Notes: generated by a model not told the origin, from the sequence alone. Positions 37,177 to 46,293 are shown, counted from the first letter of the stretch. The stretch: DNA of 64,000 bases from Henriciella sp. (GCF_029937755.1 NZ_JAPYPG010000001.1:62001-126000); one strand, 5' to 3'. Translations and numbers: made by a program.

Positions 37177-37809
37177 CTAGCGCTTGCGGGCGACGATGAA
37201 CTCGGCGCTCAGTTTCTTCTCCGGCCTGAACCGCTCCTCCACCTCGAAGCCGGCTTCCTCGATCATCGCGTCGAGGTCCGCGCGCTTCATGAACTTCACG
37301 TGCGGCGCCTTCCCGATCAGCTGGAGGAAGGGAATAATGAAGGGCGCGATAGGCATCGCATCCTTGAGGCAGACCGTACTCTGGATGAAGTGGCCACCCG
37401 GCTTCAGCAGGCTATGGACCTTCTGCATCACTGCCAGCGGATCGCGGCAGAGATGGATGATGTTGAGGCCAAGCACGGTATCGAACCGGCGGCCCTGCGG
37501 ATCGAAACTCTCGATGTCCGTGTGCTCGAAGGTCACATTGGTCACACCTGCCTCTGCAGCGCGCTCGCGTCCGACGGCCAGCATGTTGTCGGCCACGTCG
37601 GTGGCGAGGATATGCTTCACATGCGGCGCATGCAGGATGGCGGTCGAGCCCGTGCCGCAGCCGAATTCGAAGACCTCCGACTCCGGCGTGAAATATTTCC
37701 GCGTGAGCGCCAGCTTCTTCTCATAGGTCTCCTGGTCGGAGATCGGCTGCTTGGAATACTTCTCGGCTATCTTGTCCCAGAAGCGCTGGTCTTTTGCGGT
37801 CGCAGTCAT
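37177..37809 (-). CDS. Class I SAM-dependent methyltransferase
   Basis: A 210-residue methyltransferase. Motif I FEFGCGTGS (47-55), then ILATDVADNMLAVGRERA (motif II) and FDTVLGLNIIHL (motif III/IV) are clear. The substrate is unknown; similar genes are annotated as UbiE- or BioC-like, but the sequence is not specific. The start at 37809 leaves GGAGG at good spacing; neighbouring ATGs at 37812 and 37821 are also in frame. It is downstream of the lldD-like gene, and a perfect inverted repeat lies just before its start. Confidence 0.87.
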   Translation of the reverse strand: MTATAKDQRFWDKIAEKYSKQPISDQETYEKKLALTRKYFTPESEVFEFGCGTGSTAILHAPHVKHILATDVADNMLAVGRERAAEAGVTNVTFEHTDIESFDPQGRRFDTVLGLNIIHLCRDPLAVMQKVHSLLKPGGHFIQSTVCLKDAMPIAPFIIPFLQLIGKAPHVKFMKRADLDAMIEEAGFEVEERFRPEKKLSAEFIVARKR

Positions 37810-37839
37810 CATCCCCTCCATCTCATCGGAAGAAGGGCT

Positions 37840-37858
37840 ATTATCGATTTTCGATAAT
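37840..37858. promoter_or_regulatory. Perfect inverted repeat upstream of the methyltransferase gene
   Basis: ATTATCGA (37840-37847) and TCGATAAT (37851-37858) flank TTT. The site is 31 bp before the methyltransferase start and 12 bp after the end of the preceding gene. It stands out as AT-rich in a GC-rich region and looks like a repressor site for a dimer of ArsR or similar type. No regulator gene is adjacent. Confidence 0.5.
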
Positions 37859-37870
37859 AAAGTAAAGCCG

Positions 37871-39022
37871 CTAGAGGTGCGGCGCGCGCATCAGCTCAGG
37901 GTCGAGTTCCGATATCTTCGTCGCGCCGAGCAGTGCCATGGTGCGGCGAAGCTCTTCTTCCATGATGCTGAGCGCACGGCGCACGCCATCCTCACCACCG
38001 GCGCCGAGGCCATAGAGGAAGGGCCGTCCAAGCGCCACGCCGGTCGCGCCGGCCATGAGCAGCTTGGCAACATGACTGCCCCGGCGCACCCCGCCATCGG
38101 CGATGATATCGGCCCGCCCCCGCACTGCTTCTGAGATTTCCGGCAGCAGGTCGATGGTCGGTACGGATGTGTCGAGCTGGCGCCCGCCATGGTTGGACAC
38201 CCAGACCGCGTCGGCGCCGATATCGATCGCGCGCTTGGCATCCTCACCGCGCGAAATGCCCTTGATGGCGAAACCCGGCCCCCAGGCTTCGCGCATCCAT
38301 TCAACATCATTCCATGTGACCGAGCGCGAGAATTGCTGGTTCACGAAGCCGATAATCCCGGCATCGCTGCCTTCACTGCGCATATGGGTGAAATTGGCAG
38401 GCTTGATCTTCGGACTGCGCATGAGGTCCCACAGCCAGCCGGGACGCCCGAGCACTTGCGAGGCGATTTTCAGGTTCGGCTTCGGCGGCACGGCGAAATG
38501 GTTGCGCGGGTCACGCTCGCGATTGCCCGCCACCGGCAGGTCAACCGTCAGGATGCAGCCGGTAAAGCCTGCTTCCTTGGCACGCTCGAGGAAGTTGCGG
38601 ACAATCTCCTTGTCCTTCCAGACATAGACCTGCACCCATTTCGGGCCGGGATTGGCCTTGGCGATGTCCTCCACCGTCTGCGAAGCAAGCGTCGAGCAGG
38701 CATAGATGACCCCCTGCTTGTAGGCCGCCCTTGCCACGGCGAGTTCACCTTCGGCCGGATGGAAGAGACGGACCGACGCTGTCGGCGAAATGAAGAAGGG
38801 CAGACGGGTATCCTGCCCCATGATGGTGGCGGAAGTATCAATCTCCGAAACATCCCGCAGGGCACGCCAGGTCAGCTCGTAATCGTCATAGCGCGAGACG
38901 GCGCGCTTCAGCGTCACCTCATCATCAGCGCCGCCATCAATATAGTCGAAAACCATGCGCGGCAGCTTTGCCTTCGCCATGGTCCGCAGATCATCGATAT
39001 TGAGCGCGCGGTCCAGTTTCAT
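37871..39022 (-). CDS. lldD: FMN-dependent alpha-hydroxy-acid dehydrogenase (L-lactate dehydrogenase type)
   Basis: A 383-residue FMN enzyme oxidising an L-2-hydroxy acid to the keto acid. The family signature is complete: FISPTA near the N-terminus, LTVDLPVAGNRERD, Lys254 in FAIKGI, and catalytic His278 with Arg281 in SNHGGRQLD, then ADGGVRRG and GRPFLYG for FMN phosphate binding. Length and the MDLxxALNIDDLR-like start fit LldD, but glycolate or other hydroxy acids are possible. It is divergent from a VOC-family gene, with TetR-type inverted repeats between them. Confidence 0.85.
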   Translation of the reverse strand: MKLDRALNIDDLRTMAKAKLPRMVFDYIDGGADDEVTLKRAVSRYDDYELTWRALRDVSEIDTSATIMGQDTRLPFFISPTASVRLFHPAEGELAVARAAYKQGVIYACSTLASQTVEDIAKANPGPKWVQVYVWKDKEIVRNFLERAKEAGFTGCILTVDLPVAGNRERDPRNHFAVPPKPNLKIASQVLGRPGWLWDLMRSPKIKPANFTHMRSEGSDAGIIGFVNQQFSRSVTWNDVEWMREAWGPGFAIKGISRGEDAKRAIDIGADAVWVSNHGGRQLDTSVPTIDLLPEISEAVRGRADIIADGGVRRGSHVAKLLMAGATGVALGRPFLYGLGAGGEDGVRRALSIMEEELRRTMALLGATKISELDPELMRAPHL

Positions 39023-39070
39023 GGCGCGGGCAGCCTCCCCTTATTTTTCTTGTCTGAACGGCATATCGGC

Positions 39071-39116
39071 TTGACTGACGGAGCGTCAATTTTTCTTCTC
39101 TCTGACGCAAGGTCAG
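39071..39116. promoter_or_regulatory. TetR-type inverted repeats in the lldD-VOC divergent region
   Basis: TGACG-GAG-CGTCA (39076-39088, inside a wider TTGAC...GTCAA) and CTGAC-GCAAG-GTCAG (39102-39116) lie in the 105-bp spacer between the divergent genes. The spacing and symmetry suggest two sites for one dimeric repressor controlling both directions. No TetR-like gene is present nearby. Confidence 0.5.
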
Positions 39117-39127
39117 GAGCAAGACAT

Positions 39128-39565
39128 ATGGATATCAGCGGCATGGCGCATGTCATCCTGACGGCGGGCAATTTCAGGGCATCGACGAACTTCTATCGCA
39201 AGCTGCTGCCGGCCATGGGTCTGACCGTGGTCTCCGATACGGACGAGATCTTCTACTGCGTCGGCGCCCGCACCGCGCTCGGTATCCGCAGGCCGGATGC
39301 CGCCTATGTCGATGAGCGCGCCAATCAGTGGCGCGTCGGCCTGCACCACTATTGCTTCCGCGCGAAAGACCGCGAGACCGTGGACGAGGTCCATGCGCTG
39401 CTGCAATCCATCGGCGCGAAGATCATCCACCCGCCGGAGGACGGCCCCTGGGCGCCCGGCTATTACTCCGTCCTGTTCGAGGACCCCGACGGCATACGCG
39501 GCGAGGTGAACCATGTGCCCGGCAAGGGTGTGCTGGCCGAAGGGGCTGAGTTCCGCCCGCAGTAA
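39128..39565 (+). CDS. VOC family (glyoxalase-like) protein
   Basis: A 145-residue vicinal-oxygen-chelate protein: MAHVILTAGNFRASTNFYRKLLPAMGL at the N-terminus, HHYCFRAKDRETVDEVHALL in the second half and FEDPDGIRGEV at the end carry the expected metal His and Glu positions. It is probably a metal-dependent lyase, isomerase or dioxygenase-like enzyme; substrate unknown. GGAGCAAG precedes the ATG at 39128. The neighbouring 2-hydroxy-acid oxidase suggests joint handling of a hydroxy- or ketoaldehyde compound, which is speculation. Confidence 0.88.
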   Translation: MDISGMAHVILTAGNFRASTNFYRKLLPAMGLTVVSDTDEIFYCVGARTALGIRRPDAAYVDERANQWRVGLHHYCFRAKDRETVDEVHALLQSIGAKIIHPPEDGPWAPGYYSVLFEDPDGIRGEVNHVPGKGVLAEGAEFRPQ

Positions 39566-39656
39566 CGGCTCCCCACATTGCCGGAACAGGCCGCAGGATC
39601 CGGCGTTCTTCCTGCTCCAGAGGCGATACCGCCCACCTCTCAGCAGGAGGCACGAG

Positions 39657-39818
39657 ATGACCGACAAGAAGATTAAAGAAAAAACCCCGCAAGACGTCGA
39701 GAAAGACATCCGCCCCGCCGGGCCGAAGGAGATGGAAAACCCGCCTGAGACCTGGGATGAGGTGGATGAAGAATCCGACGAATCCTTCCCGGCGAGCGAT
39801 CCGCCCGCGAACTACTGA
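39657..39818 (+). CDS. Small acidic protein with ESFPASDPP motif
   Basis: A 53-residue, highly charged cytoplasmic protein starting MTDKKIKEKTPQDVEKDI and ending DEESDESFPASDPPANY. The C-terminal SFPASDPP motif recurs in many small proteins of alpha- and gammaproteobacteria of unknown function. CAGGAGG is a strong ribosome site. It is probably intrinsically disordered. Neighbours give no hint. Confidence 0.75.
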   Translation: MTDKKIKEKTPQDVEKDIRPAGPKEMENPPETWDEVDEESDESFPASDPPANY

Positions 39819-39892
39819 TCGCGATTATCCTTGCGCGACGCACCGGGGCGTGCCCCACTGCGCCGGTACACCGCCACATGAAGGGCTATGCC

Positions 39893-40297
39893 ATGAGATA
39901 CGCTGCCTATGCCTGCGCCTTCGCGCTGATACTCACCGCCTGTGGCGACGATCCGGGCGAACCGGTCACCGATACCTCCGGCGGCGCTGGCGAGATGTCG
40001 GCCAGTGAGACGGCGGATGAGATCAACCAGGTCGATGAGACCGAAACCGAGATGGTGGTGGGTGGCCCCTGCACCTATGAGGTCGCCATGCTGGAGGCCC
40101 ATGTCGTGGCCATTGACGGCAACACCGTCGAGATGAACGACAGCGACGCGACGCCCTTCTACATGTCTGTCGAGGATTTCGAGACGGTGCCGGAGGCCGG
40201 CGAGGACTTCACGATCAAACGCGAAGTGATCACCGAAGGCACCTGCACGCCGGAAATCTACACCGTGATCGATGGCGATGTCGGTGGCGTGGAATAG
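39893..40297 (+). CDS. Putative lipoprotein of unknown function
   Basis: A 134-residue exported protein. MRYAAYACAFALILTAC is a lipoprotein signal with Cys17 in lipobox LTAC, followed by an acidic linker rich in Thr, Glu and Asp to about residue 55. The mature domain (CTYEVAMLEAHVVAIDGNTVEMND onward) is a small beta-rich fold with two further Cys. The ATG at 39893 has AAGGG 7 bp upstream; an ATG at 39878 is less favoured. Homologues are not recognised. It converges on mutL with a 3-bp gap. Confidence 0.65.
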   Translation: MRYAAYACAFALILTACGDDPGEPVTDTSGGAGEMSASETADEINQVDETETEMVVGGPCTYEVAMLEAHVVAIDGNTVEMNDSDATPFYMSVEDFETVPEAGEDFTIKREVITEGTCTPEIYTVIDGDVGGVE

Positions 40298-40300
40298 GCG

Positions 40301-42205
40301 CTAGCGCCGCCCGAACAGTTTCTCGATATCGGCGAGTTTCAGCTCGACATAGGTCGGGCGGCCATGGTTGCACTGGCCCGAATAGGGCGTGTCTTCCATC
40401 TGGCGTAAGAGCGCATTCATCTCGTCGGCATTGAGACGGCGCCCGGCGCGCACAGCCCCGCCGCTGCAGGCCATATTGCCCATGACATCCTCGAACCGCT
40501 CTTTCAGGGCGAGACCTTCTTCATACTCGGCGAAATCATCGGCGAGGTCCTTTATCAGGCTTGCTGCATCCATGGTGCCGAACAGGGCCGGTGTCGCGCG
40601 GACGCAGACCGCCCCGGCCCCGAACGCCTCGATCTCCAGCCCCATCTCGGCGAGTTCATCGGCGCGATCCAGCACACGAGAGGCTTCGTCTTCGGCCAGT
40701 TCGACCACTTCCGGGATCAGCAGCGCCTGGCGCTTCACGCCATCGGCGGCCATCTGGGCCTTCATCTGCTCATAGACGAGCCGCTCATGCGCGGCATGCT
40801 GGTCCACGATGACGATGCCGTCCTTCGTCTGGGCGACGACATAGGTGGCGTGCAGCTGCGCGCGGGCGACGCCGAGAGGAAAATCATGGCTGTCCGGGCC
40901 GGGCTCTGCCTCGACGCGGGCGGATGGCGCGTCATAGCGCTGGCTGTCTTCCGCCATGCCCGGCACGGGTGGCGCAGGCTGCCAGTCGGTGTGCTGCGGC
41001 TGTGGCCGCGGCGGCGCGCTGCCATAGGAATCGCGGAACAGGCTTGAGCGGTCCCAGACCGACGGCTGCGGCAGCGGGACCTCTTTCTGGGCCGCCCCCT
41101 CTTCCGTATGCATCTTGCCGAGCGCATAGCCTGCAACCGTCGTACTGGCGCGGTGACCGGCGGCAGCCAGCGTGTGGCGCAGCGAACCAATAATCAGGCC
41201 ACGGACATTCCCGGCGTCGCGGAAACGCACCTCGGTCTTGGCCGGGTGGACGTTCACATCCACCAGCTCCGGATCGCAGTCGACAAACAGCGCCGCCATG
41301 GGGTGGCGGTCACGGGCAAGGAAATCCTGATAGGCCGCGCGGATGACACCCGTCAGCATACGGTCTTTTACGGGACGGCCATTCACGAACAGGAACTGGT
41401 ATTGCGCATTACCGCGATTGAGCGTCGGCAGGCCGGCAAAGCCTGACAGGGTGACGCCGTCGCGCTCGGCCTCGATGGCGAGCGCATTCTCGCGGAATTC
41501 GCGCCCCATGATCGAACCAAGGCGCTCAAGATGGCCTTCCGGGGTCGGACTATGGGCGGCATAGCGGAAGGTCGTGCGGCCATTGCTCTCGAGCGAGAAG
41601 CTGACACCCGCATTGGCCATGGCAAGACGTTTGACGGCATCGGTAACCGCCATGCTCTCGGCGCGCTCGGACTTCATGAATTTCAGCCGCGCCGGTGTCG
41701 CGTGGAAGAGATCACGCACCTCGATACGGGTGCCCGTCTCGCTGCGGCCCGTCCAAGCCGCCGGCTTCGGTCCTTCGATACGGCCCGCCTCCACGAACAC
41801 TTCTGAGGCATCCTCCCCCTCGGCCTTCGAGGTCAGGCTCATGCGCGAGACGCTGGCGATGGAAGGCAATGCTTCGCCGCGAAAGCCCATGGTGTGGATG
41901 TTCAGGAGGTCGATGCGGCCATCCTCGCCCGGTGCGAGCTTGGAGGTCGCATGGCGTTCGAGCGCCATCAGCATGTCAGGCGCACTCATGCCGCAGCCAT
42001 CATCCTCGACGCAGATGCGTTTCAGGCCGCCCTCCTCGATGGAGACCGAGACCGAGCGCGCGCCGGCATCGAGTGCATTTTCCACCAGTTCCTTCACCGC
42101 CGCGGCCGGACGTTCGACCACCTCACCCGCCGCAATACGGTTGACCGCATCGGGGGGAAGCTGGCGGATGACAGGCCGCGCGGAGAGGGGTGCAGAATCA
42201 GGCAT
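40301..42205 (-). CDS. mutL: DNA mismatch repair protein MutL
   Basis: Mismatch-repair ATPase and endonuclease-type coordinator that couples MutS to downstream steps. The 634-residue protein has the GHKL ATPase domain: [24 protein letters not shown] (Asn43), DDGCGM, and [16 protein letters not shown]. After a Pro-rich linker comes the C-terminal dimerisation domain, with DQHAAHERL and the late CxHGRPT-type end ([12 protein letters not shown]). The clear DQHAxxExxxxE pattern of endonuclease-active MutL seems to be present only in part ([13 protein letters not shown]). The start at 42205 gives the normal N-terminus; the frame extends further but without similarity. Confidence 0.97.
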   Translation of the reverse strand: MPDSAPLSARPVIRQLPPDAVNRIAAGEVVERPAAAVKELVENALDAGARSVSVSIEEGGLKRICVEDDGCGMSAPDMLMALERHATSKLAPGEDGRIDLLNIHTMGFRGEALPSIASVSRMSLTSKAEGEDASEVFVEAGRIEGPKPAAWTGRSETGTRIEVRDLFHATPARLKFMKSERAESMAVTDAVKRLAMANAGVSFSLESNGRTTFRYAAHSPTPEGHLERLGSIMGREFRENALAIEAERDGVTLSGFAGLPTLNRGNAQYQFLFVNGRPVKDRMLTGVIRAAYQDFLARDRHPMAALFVDCDPELVDVNVHPAKTEVRFRDAGNVRGLIIGSLRHTLAAAGHRASTTVAGYALGKMHTEEGAAQKEVPLPQPSVWDRSSLFRDSYGSAPPRPQPQHTDWQPAPPVPGMAEDSQRYDAPSARVEAEPGPDSHDFPLGVARAQLHATYVVAQTKDGIVIVDQHAAHERLVYEQMKAQMAADGVKRQALLIPEVVELAEDEASRVLDRADELAEMGLEIEAFGAGAVCVRATPALFGTMDAASLIKDLADDFAEYEEGLALKERFEDVMGNMACSGGAVRAGRRLNADEMNALLRQMEDTPYSGQCNHGRPTYVELKLADIEKLFGRR

Positions 42206-42240
42206 GAGCGGGCATTGTATCAGGCCCCGCTTCGTTCTCC

Positions 42241-42272
42241 CAAAGAGAAAGGGCGGCCCGGCAGGCCGCCCT
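42241..42272 (-). terminator. Intrinsic terminator after the M16 peptidase operon
   Basis: AGGGCGGCC (42250-42258) and GGCCGCCCT (42264-42272) form a perfect 9-bp stem with a 5-nt loop; on the minus strand it is followed by TTTCTCTTT. It lies 27 bp downstream of the inactive M16 gene and just before mutL. Confidence 0.8.
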
Positions 42273-42298
42273 CCCATCAATTCACAATGTGCAGCAGC

Positions 42299-43828
42299 CT
42301 AGCCGTGATCCGGGTTCGGCATGGCCTTCGTTTCTTCTTCGTCGTGCTCTTCTTCATCGCCTGCATCATCAAGCGAGATGTTAAGCCCGCCGGGCAGGGT
42401 CGCTGTCTCCTCGATGCCCTCAGGCTCGCCGACCACGACAAAGGTGAACTTCTCCGGCTGGAGGTATTCCGCCGCGATGCGGTTCACATCCTCAAGCGTT
42501 ACGGCTTCGACCAGCGCATTGCGGCGGTCGAAATAATCCACGCCCAGCTCTTCCAGACGCACGCTCATCAGATTGCCCGCAATCTTCGAGTTGCTGTCGA
42601 AGGAAAGCGGATAGGAGCCGGTGAGATAGGCCTTGGCATCCGACAGCTCGGCTTCGGTGATGCCGTTCCCGGCAATGTCGGCCATGTTCGCCTTCACGCC
42701 ATCGATAAACTCGGCCGCGCTCTCATTCTTGGTCTGGCCGCCACCGCCCCAGGTGTTGAGGTGGTCGCCGGTCGAAAGGCCGGTATAGACACCATAGGTC
42801 AGGCCCTTCTCGACGCGCAGATCCTTCATCAGCCGGCTTTCAAAGCCGCCACCGCCGAAGGTGTAGTTCAGCACATAGGCCGGGAAGAAATCGTCATCGT
42901 CGCGCGCAATGCCTGGCGCGGTGAAGGTGACGAGGCTTTGGGGCTGCGGCAGGTCAACGACCAGCGGCGCATCCAGCGGATCATTGAGCGCGACATCCTC
43001 GATCGGCTCGAGATCGGCGCTCTCCGGCAGGCCGGAAAAAGCCTCATCAAGCAGCGGTGCCAGCTCTTCCGGCGACATCGCACCAACCGCTGTCACCAGC
43101 AGGCCGTCCTTGACCATCAGCTGGTTCTTGCGCTCGCGCACAAGCTCCGGCGTGATCGAGGTGATGCTGTCCTCGCTCGTGATGCGCGAGAAGGGGTGGT
43201 CCGGCATCAGGGCAGCGTTCCGCGCCTGGCCGGCCAGCCAGCCCGCACTGGTCTCGCGGGTCTTGATGGAGATGAGTTGCTCGCGCTTGAAACGCTCAAG
43301 CGGATCGCTGTCGAAGCGCGGCTCGTTCAGGGCGAGCGCCACCAGGTCCATTGCCTCTTCGGCATTGTCGCTGAGCATGCTGGTCGAGCAGTAGACCATC
43401 TCGTCGCCAGCCCCGCAGCCGAAGCTCATATTGAGCTCTTCCATACGGGTCGCGAAAGCCAGCGAGTCGAGGTCGCCAGCGCCTTCATTCATGAGATAGC
43501 CGACCGCGTCGGTCAGCCCCTCAAGGCCTTCCGGGTCCGTCGCCTCGCCCTGCTCCCAGGCCGCACGGACCGAAAGGATCGGGATGGAGGGTTCCTCGAC
43601 CAGCCAGACCGAAATGCCGCCCGGCGTGGTGAATTGCTGGATCGTCGCGAAGTCGCCCTCATGGACCTGCACATCCAGGCCTTCCGGCTCAGCAGGCTCT
43701 GTCACCTGGCTGGTTTCAGCCTCTCCGGCGTCGAACGAAGCGTCCGTCGCAGCGGTTGTTTCGCAGGCGGCGAGCAGCAGTGCCGAAGCAGCAGCAGCGC
43801 CGAGAAGCGGTTTCAGGGTGAGTTTCAT
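42299..43828 (-). CDS. M16 peptidase-like lipoprotein lacking the HxxEH motif
   Basis: A 509-residue exported protein of the M16 fold. The signal ends in LLAAC (Cys22), followed by an acidic linker. Where active M16 enzymes have HxxEH, this protein reads GLTDAVGYLMNEGAG (about 104-118), so zinc ligands are missing. It keeps the C-terminal-half signature EKGLTYGVYTGLS with the substrate-binding Arg/Tyr region. It overlaps its active partner by 4 bp (ATGA). Such active plus inactive pairs form heterodimeric zinc peptidases like mitochondrial processing peptidase; here both subunits would sit in the periplasm. Confidence 0.92.
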   Translation of the reverse strand: MKLTLKPLLGAAAASALLLAACETTAATDASFDAGEAETSQVTEPAEPEGLDVQVHEGDFATIQQFTTPGGISVWLVEEPSIPILSVRAAWEQGEATDPEGLEGLTDAVGYLMNEGAGDLDSLAFATRMEELNMSFGCGAGDEMVYCSTSMLSDNAEEAMDLVALALNEPRFDSDPLERFKREQLISIKTRETSAGWLAGQARNAALMPDHPFSRITSEDSITSITPELVRERKNQLMVKDGLLVTAVGAMSPEELAPLLDEAFSGLPESADLEPIEDVALNDPLDAPLVVDLPQPQSLVTFTAPGIARDDDDFFPAYVLNYTFGGGGFESRLMKDLRVEKGLTYGVYTGLSTGDHLNTWGGGGQTKNESAAEFIDGVKANMADIAGNGITEAELSDAKAYLTGSYPLSFDSNSKIAGNLMSVRLEELGVDYFDRRNALVEAVTLEDVNRIAAEYLQPEKFTFVVVGEPEGIEETATLPGGLNISLDDAGDEEEHDEEETKAMPNPDHG

Positions 43829-45198
43829 TGGTCACTCTCCTCATCGGCCGGCAGGAGATGGGCCTCGATATAGTTCTTGTCGTCTGCAAGCACGCGGCGA
43901 AGGGCGTCGATCGCGTCTTCCTTCGTGATCGCGCGAATATCGTCGGGATAGGACATGACGTCCTCGATCGTGCCGCCGACTGCGAGGGTGCGGCCATAGA
44001 GATTGGCCATGCCAGCCTGGCTGTCACGCTGGTAGATAGCGCTGGCGGCCAGCGAATTGCGGGACCGTTCGACTTCCGCGTCGGTGAAGCCGTTCTCCAG
44101 AACGTCATTGACCACGGCCATGTAAGCGGTCTCCAGCTCGTCGAGGCTCACACCTTCAGACGGGGACGCAGAGAGAACCGCGGGCGCGGTATCATGCAGC
44201 GACAGCCACGCGCCGGCAGAGGCTTCCACGGCGATCTTCTGATCCTCGACCAGCGCCTGGTAGAGGCGGCTGGTGCGGCCGCCGCCCAGCACATCGACCG
44301 CGACGTCGAGGGCGTAGGCGAAGTCCTTGTCCTCGCTGTAGGAGGTGGCGAGATACCAGCGCTGCCATTCAGGCTGGCGGACCTTCGGATCGCTATGGGT
44401 GATCAGCTGCGTCTCTTCGAGCGGCTGGACCTCTTCCCATCCGCGCTCGGCAGGCGTGGTGTCTGCGACCTCGATCTGGCCGTAGGTCTGCTGTGCGAGG
44501 TCCAGCACGTCTTCGGGCTCGACATCGCCGGCCACCACGAGGATGGCTTCCGACGGCGTGTACCACTTATTGTAGAAGTCGAGGCCGTCCTGCGGCGTCA
44601 GCGCGGCGACCTCATCCATCTCGCCGATGACGGTGATGTTGTAGGGATGGTCCTGGTAGAGCGCGCTCATCACCTGCTCCTGCAGGATGACGCCGGGATT
44701 GTTGTCGATGCGCTGGCGGCGCTCTTCCTTGACGACGTCGCGCTCGGAAATGAACGGGCCTTCGGGATCATCATTGATGATGAGATCCGTCATCCGCTCG
44801 GCTTCCAGCTCCATCATCCGCTTCAGCTGGTTCTTCTCGACCCGCTCGTAATAGGCGGTGTAGTCCCAGGAGGTGAACGCGTTGAGCTGTCCGCCATTGC
44901 GCTGGACAATGGTGGTGAATTCTTCGGGACCGATATCGTCGGTCTCCTTGAACATGACATGTTCGAAGAGGTGCGCGATGCCGGACTTGCCGGGATCCTC
45001 GTCAACCGCCCCGACCTTGTACCACACCATGTGCGTCACGACCGGTGCGCGGTGATCCTCAATGACAACGACGTCCATGCCATTGTCGAGCTCATAGGTG
45101 GTCGGATGCCATTCGGCTTCCGCCGTATCGGCCATGGCGGGGCCGGCCGACATGGCTAGCGTCGCCAGACCTCCCGCAAGAAATGCTCTCATCTTCAC
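43825..45198 (-). CDS. M16 family zinc peptidase, catalytic subunit
   Basis: A 457-residue periplasmic peptidase. After a Sec signal (MKMRAFLAGGLATLAMSAG then AMA), the inverted zinc motif HLFEH occupies residues 76-80, with the third ligand Glu expected about 75 residues later near ERDVVKEERRQ. The C-terminal half has the AGDVEPEDVL segment typical of the family. It is the partner of the inactive subunit downstream and is followed upstream by bamF, lspA and ileS on the same strand, suggesting an envelope biogenesis or peptide-scavenging role. Confidence 0.95.
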   Translation of the reverse strand: MKMRAFLAGGLATLAMSAGPAMADTAEAEWHPTTYELDNGMDVVVIEDHRAPVVTHMVWYKVGAVDEDPGKSGIAHLFEHVMFKETDDIGPEEFTTIVQRNGGQLNAFTSWDYTAYYERVEKNQLKRMMELEAERMTDLIINDDPEGPFISERDVVKEERRQRIDNNPGVILQEQVMSALYQDHPYNITVIGEMDEVAALTPQDGLDFYNKWYTPSEAILVVAGDVEPEDVLDLAQQTYGQIEVADTTPAERGWEEVQPLEETQLITHSDPKVRQPEWQRWYLATSYSEDKDFAYALDVAVDVLGGGRTSRLYQALVEDQKIAVEASAGAWLSLHDTAPAVLSASPSEGVSLDELETAYMAVVNDVLENGFTDAEVERSRNSLAASAIYQRDSQAGMANLYGRTLAVGGTIEDVMSYPDDIRAITKEDAIDALRRVLADDKNYIEAHLLPADEESDQ

Positions 45199-45242
45199 TC
45201 TCCGGTCTTGAGTCTGGAACCCTGTCTGAATGGCCCGGCCTT

Positions 45243-45722
45243 TTATGTGCCCGGCAGTTTGACCTTGTCGCTACTGCCGCGTGCGATCGTCACCTGTTCG
45301 TCGCCCGTGGCGCTGTCCTCAACGGTCCCGTCACCACGATAAGACAGGATCTGGTTGGCATCGTCGGAGGACTTCCGCACCGTGCCGGCTTCCTCATAAT
45401 CGACAACGGAGCGGATGGTCGGGCTGACAGCGTTCGCGCCGGCGGCAGCGACCAGCGCCTTCTCGGCAGCGCTTGCGTCGGCGCCAATGCTCGTCCCGAA
45501 GGCAGCTGTTGTCGGCGCACGGCTCGTATCGGCTTCGGCTGGCACAGAGGTTCCGGCCGGCGGCGGGCGCAGGCTGTACTCCGGCGGCACCGACAGCGGC
45601 GCCTTGGTGACAACACGGAACTCGTCAGGGCCGGATGCAGTGTTGCCACCGCAACTGGCCACAGCAAGGATCGCCCCCATCGCCGACATCGTCAAAATAG
45701 CTCGTCTCATTGGCGTCCTCAT
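45243..45722 (-). CDS. bamF: BamF-like lipoprotein (DUF3035)
   Basis: A 159-residue lipoprotein whose signal ends in VASC (about Cys24), followed by GPDEFRVVTKAPLSVPPEYSLRPP, the hallmark of DUF3035, the alphaproteobacterial BAM-complex accessory lipoprotein BamF. The rest is low-complexity Ala/Ser with an acidic region. It would sit in the outer membrane facing the periplasm and help assemble beta-barrel proteins. Its place between lspA, which processes lipoproteins, and the M16 pair is the usual alphaproteobacterial order. The naming as BamF is from family knowledge; function here is inferred. Confidence 0.82.
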   Translation of the reverse strand: MRTPMRRAILTMSAMGAILAVASCGGNTASGPDEFRVVTKAPLSVPPEYSLRPPPAGTSVPAEADTSRAPTTAAFGTSIGADASAAEKALVAAAGANAVSPTIRSVVDYEEAGTVRKSSDDANQILSYRGDGTVEDSATGDEQVTIARGSSDKVKLPGT

Positions 45723-45735
45723 CTAATACAGGCTC

Positions 45736-46293
45736 TCAGGCCCCCTGTTTACCTTCGGGGCTCGATCGCGACATTAAAAACTGATCGAGAAACAGCAAGA
45801 CCGCGCCGACAGTTATTGCCGCGTCCGCGATGTTGAAAACCCATGGAAAGCCCACGGGCCAGCTGCCGATATGGGCGCCGAACCAGGGTCCCGAGAAATC
45901 CAGAAAATCGACCACGGCCCCGAAGCGGATCCGGTCGATCAGGTTGCCGATGGCGCCCCCCACGACCAGTGAGAGCGACAGCGCGGTTAACCAGCGCTCC
46001 GCCCGCAACAGCCAGTAGACAAAAGCCACCGCGATCCCGCTCGTCGCCAGAACCAGCACCCAGCGCATCCAGCCGTCCGACTGCAGCGTGCCGAAGCTGA
46101 TGCCGCGATTCCAGAGCATGGAGAGATCGAAGACCGAAGACAGTTCGATCCGCCCGCAGGTCACCGTGACATCAAGGCAGTCGATCGCGTTGAAGGCCGG
46201 TGTCGACAGGACCGCCCATTTCGTGAGCTGGTCGGCGATGACCACAAACGCGATCAGCGCCAGCCAGACGGACCGGTTCCCGGGCCCCACCAT
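45736..46293 (-). CDS. lspA: Lipoprotein signal peptidase (signal peptidase II)
   Basis: Aspartic membrane protease that cuts the signal peptide of prolipoproteins after lipidation. The 185-residue protein has four hydrophobic helices; GGAIGNLIDRIRFGAVVDFLDF and FNIADAAITVGA hold the two catalytic Asp (in VVDFLDF and Asp157). It starts on the last base of the ileS stop, so the two are translationally coupled. Many lipobox proteins in this window are its expected substrates. Confidence 0.96.
   Translation of the reverse strand: MVGPGNRSVWLALIAFVVIADQLTKWAVLSTPAFNAIDCLDVTVTCGRIELSSVFDLSMLWNRGISFGTLQSDGWMRWVLVLATSGIAVAFVYWLLRAERWLTALSLSLVVGGAIGNLIDRIRFGAVVDFLDFSGPWFGAHIGSWPVGFPWVFNIADAAITVGAVLLFLDQFLMSRSSPEGKQGA

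Noticed and set aside
38189-39127. Upstream extension of the VOC gene frame
   Set aside because: It is antisense to the FMN dehydrogenase gene; the VOC fold and RBS begin at 39128.
41894-43873. Plus-strand frame of 659 codons across mutL and the M16 gene
   Set aside because: It mirrors two well-supported genes on the other strand and has Arg/His-rich composition typical of a shadow frame.
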